Below, piece after piece: positions 4,911-5,163 of a DNA stretch of 5,163 nt (positions are counted from its first letter, which is position 1; each line of letters begins with the position of its first letter). The stretch comes from a bacterium (GTDB lineage: Bacteria; Oederibacteriota; CAKKQC01), in contig CAKKQC010000076.1 in the NCBI GenBank assembly GCA_919901855.1, positions 1-5,163 on the forward strand, read 5' to 3'. The translations under genes and the position numbers were made by a program. The notes under the pieces are model-generated. The model was not told where the DNA came from. It saw nothing but the letters and a program-made list of their open reading frames with translations, and did no database searches.

Positions 4911-5112
4911 ATGATCGGCCCAACATGTGGGATTGGATCGTCCTATGGTTCAAAGGAACTCCTGCTGGCCGGGCAGGCGCCGGGGTTGGTCTCCGCATTC
5001 GGTCCCAACATGTCCTTTGCCAGGGAGCAGTATCTTCCCCAAGCTCGGATGCTGGCGCGTGGAGGCGAAAGCCGGCCGCATCCCCGACTTCGACGCTAAT
5101 CTCTACTACTAG
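4911..5112 (+). pseudogene. Frameshifted gene remnant, unrecognised
   Basis: Two frames have strong G/C third-position bias and abut. The frame from about 4953 to 5036 reads KELLLAGQAPGLVSAFGPNM, then SFAREQYLP. The frame from about 5037 to 5112 reads PKLGCWRVEAKAGRIPDFDA, then NLYY-stop. Removing one C from the CCCC run at 5037-5040 joins them into one reading frame. The upstream limit is uncertain. ATG 4911 is in the first frame; ATG 4925 (MWDWIVLWFKG) is in a third frame and lies 9 nt after a TATGAT at 4910-4915. I do not recognise the product. It could be a decayed gene or a homopolymer error in the assembly. The rest of 4884-5163 shows nothing else I can name. Confidence 0.3.
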
Positions 5113-5163
5113 CCCAAGTTCCGCAGTTGGCGCCCATCTGAGGGGAGTTTCGATCCAGAACGT

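Noticed and set aside
4945-4965. GGTTCAAA reminiscent of a tRNA T-arm
   Set aside because: No acceptor, D-arm or anticodon arm can be built around it; it folds only as a small GTTC/GAAC hairpin.
4925-5163. Open frame starting MWDWIVLWFKG and running off the window end
   Set aside because: After the first dozen codons the third positions lose G/C bias and the translation becomes Ser/Ala-rich; the adjacent frames carry the coding signal instead.
1-5163. CRISPR array, insertion sequence or rRNA
   Set aside because: No regularly spaced long repeats, no transposase motifs or paired terminal repeats with a target duplication, and no rRNA-like segments were seen.

Overview
This is a GC-rich stretch of about 5.2 kb. 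Nearly every gene and gene remnant that I can support lies on the + strand. It appears to come from an uncultured, two-membrane (Gram-negative) bacterium. The evidence is a PorV/PorQ-type outer-membrane beta-barrel gene beside a secreted beta-propeller protein with a C-terminal domain like FlgD-Ig or type IX sorting domains. That pairing is familiar from the FCB group and from candidate phyla such as Elusimicrobiota or Eisenbacteria. The phylum is a guess from gene content, not a measurement.

Layout. Positions 1-102 hold a regulatory-looking leader with a 10-bp palindrome and a 7-bp inverted repeat. Positions 103-600 hold what looks like a decayed toxin-antitoxin operon. A HicB-like antitoxin, cut short at its C-terminus, is joined in the same frame, across one TAG codon, to the C-terminal half of a HicA toxin. 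A frameshifted remnant of a small unrecognised third gene follows. Positions 601-849 contain no intact gene. They hold an ordered 33-bp dyad of TTGCA/TGCAA sites, a short stretch that may be the relic of a methyltransferase C-terminus, and a TATAAT box. Positions 850-1603 hold an intact MNT nucleotidyltransferase/HEPN pair (MntA-type toxin-antitoxin architecture) with a 17-nt overlap. Positions 1661-2353 encode a class I SAM-dependent methyltransferase. Positions 2449-4883 form a two-gene operon with a 4-nt ATGA overlap: a secreted seven-bladed beta-propeller protein with a C-terminal sorting-like domain, then a PorV/PorQ-like barrel protein. Positions 4884-5163 hold no intact gene, but two adjacent frames with coding-like base use suggest another frameshifted remnant.

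How the parts fit. The first 1.6 kb is accessory DNA: one broken and one apparently intact toxin-antitoxin locus. The last 2.4 kb looks like cell-envelope function. In type IX secretion, PorV-like proteins shuttle or anchor cargo carrying a C-terminal sorting domain, so the overlapping propeller/PorV pair may be a dedicated cargo/partner unit. Several start codons have a -10-like hexamer only 6-8 nt upstream and no Shine-Dalgarno sequence, which suggests leaderless transcripts. I do not see a wholly new system. The best candidates for a second look are the hicBA deletion fusion, the TTGCA dyad, the propeller/PorV pair and the leaderless start pattern.
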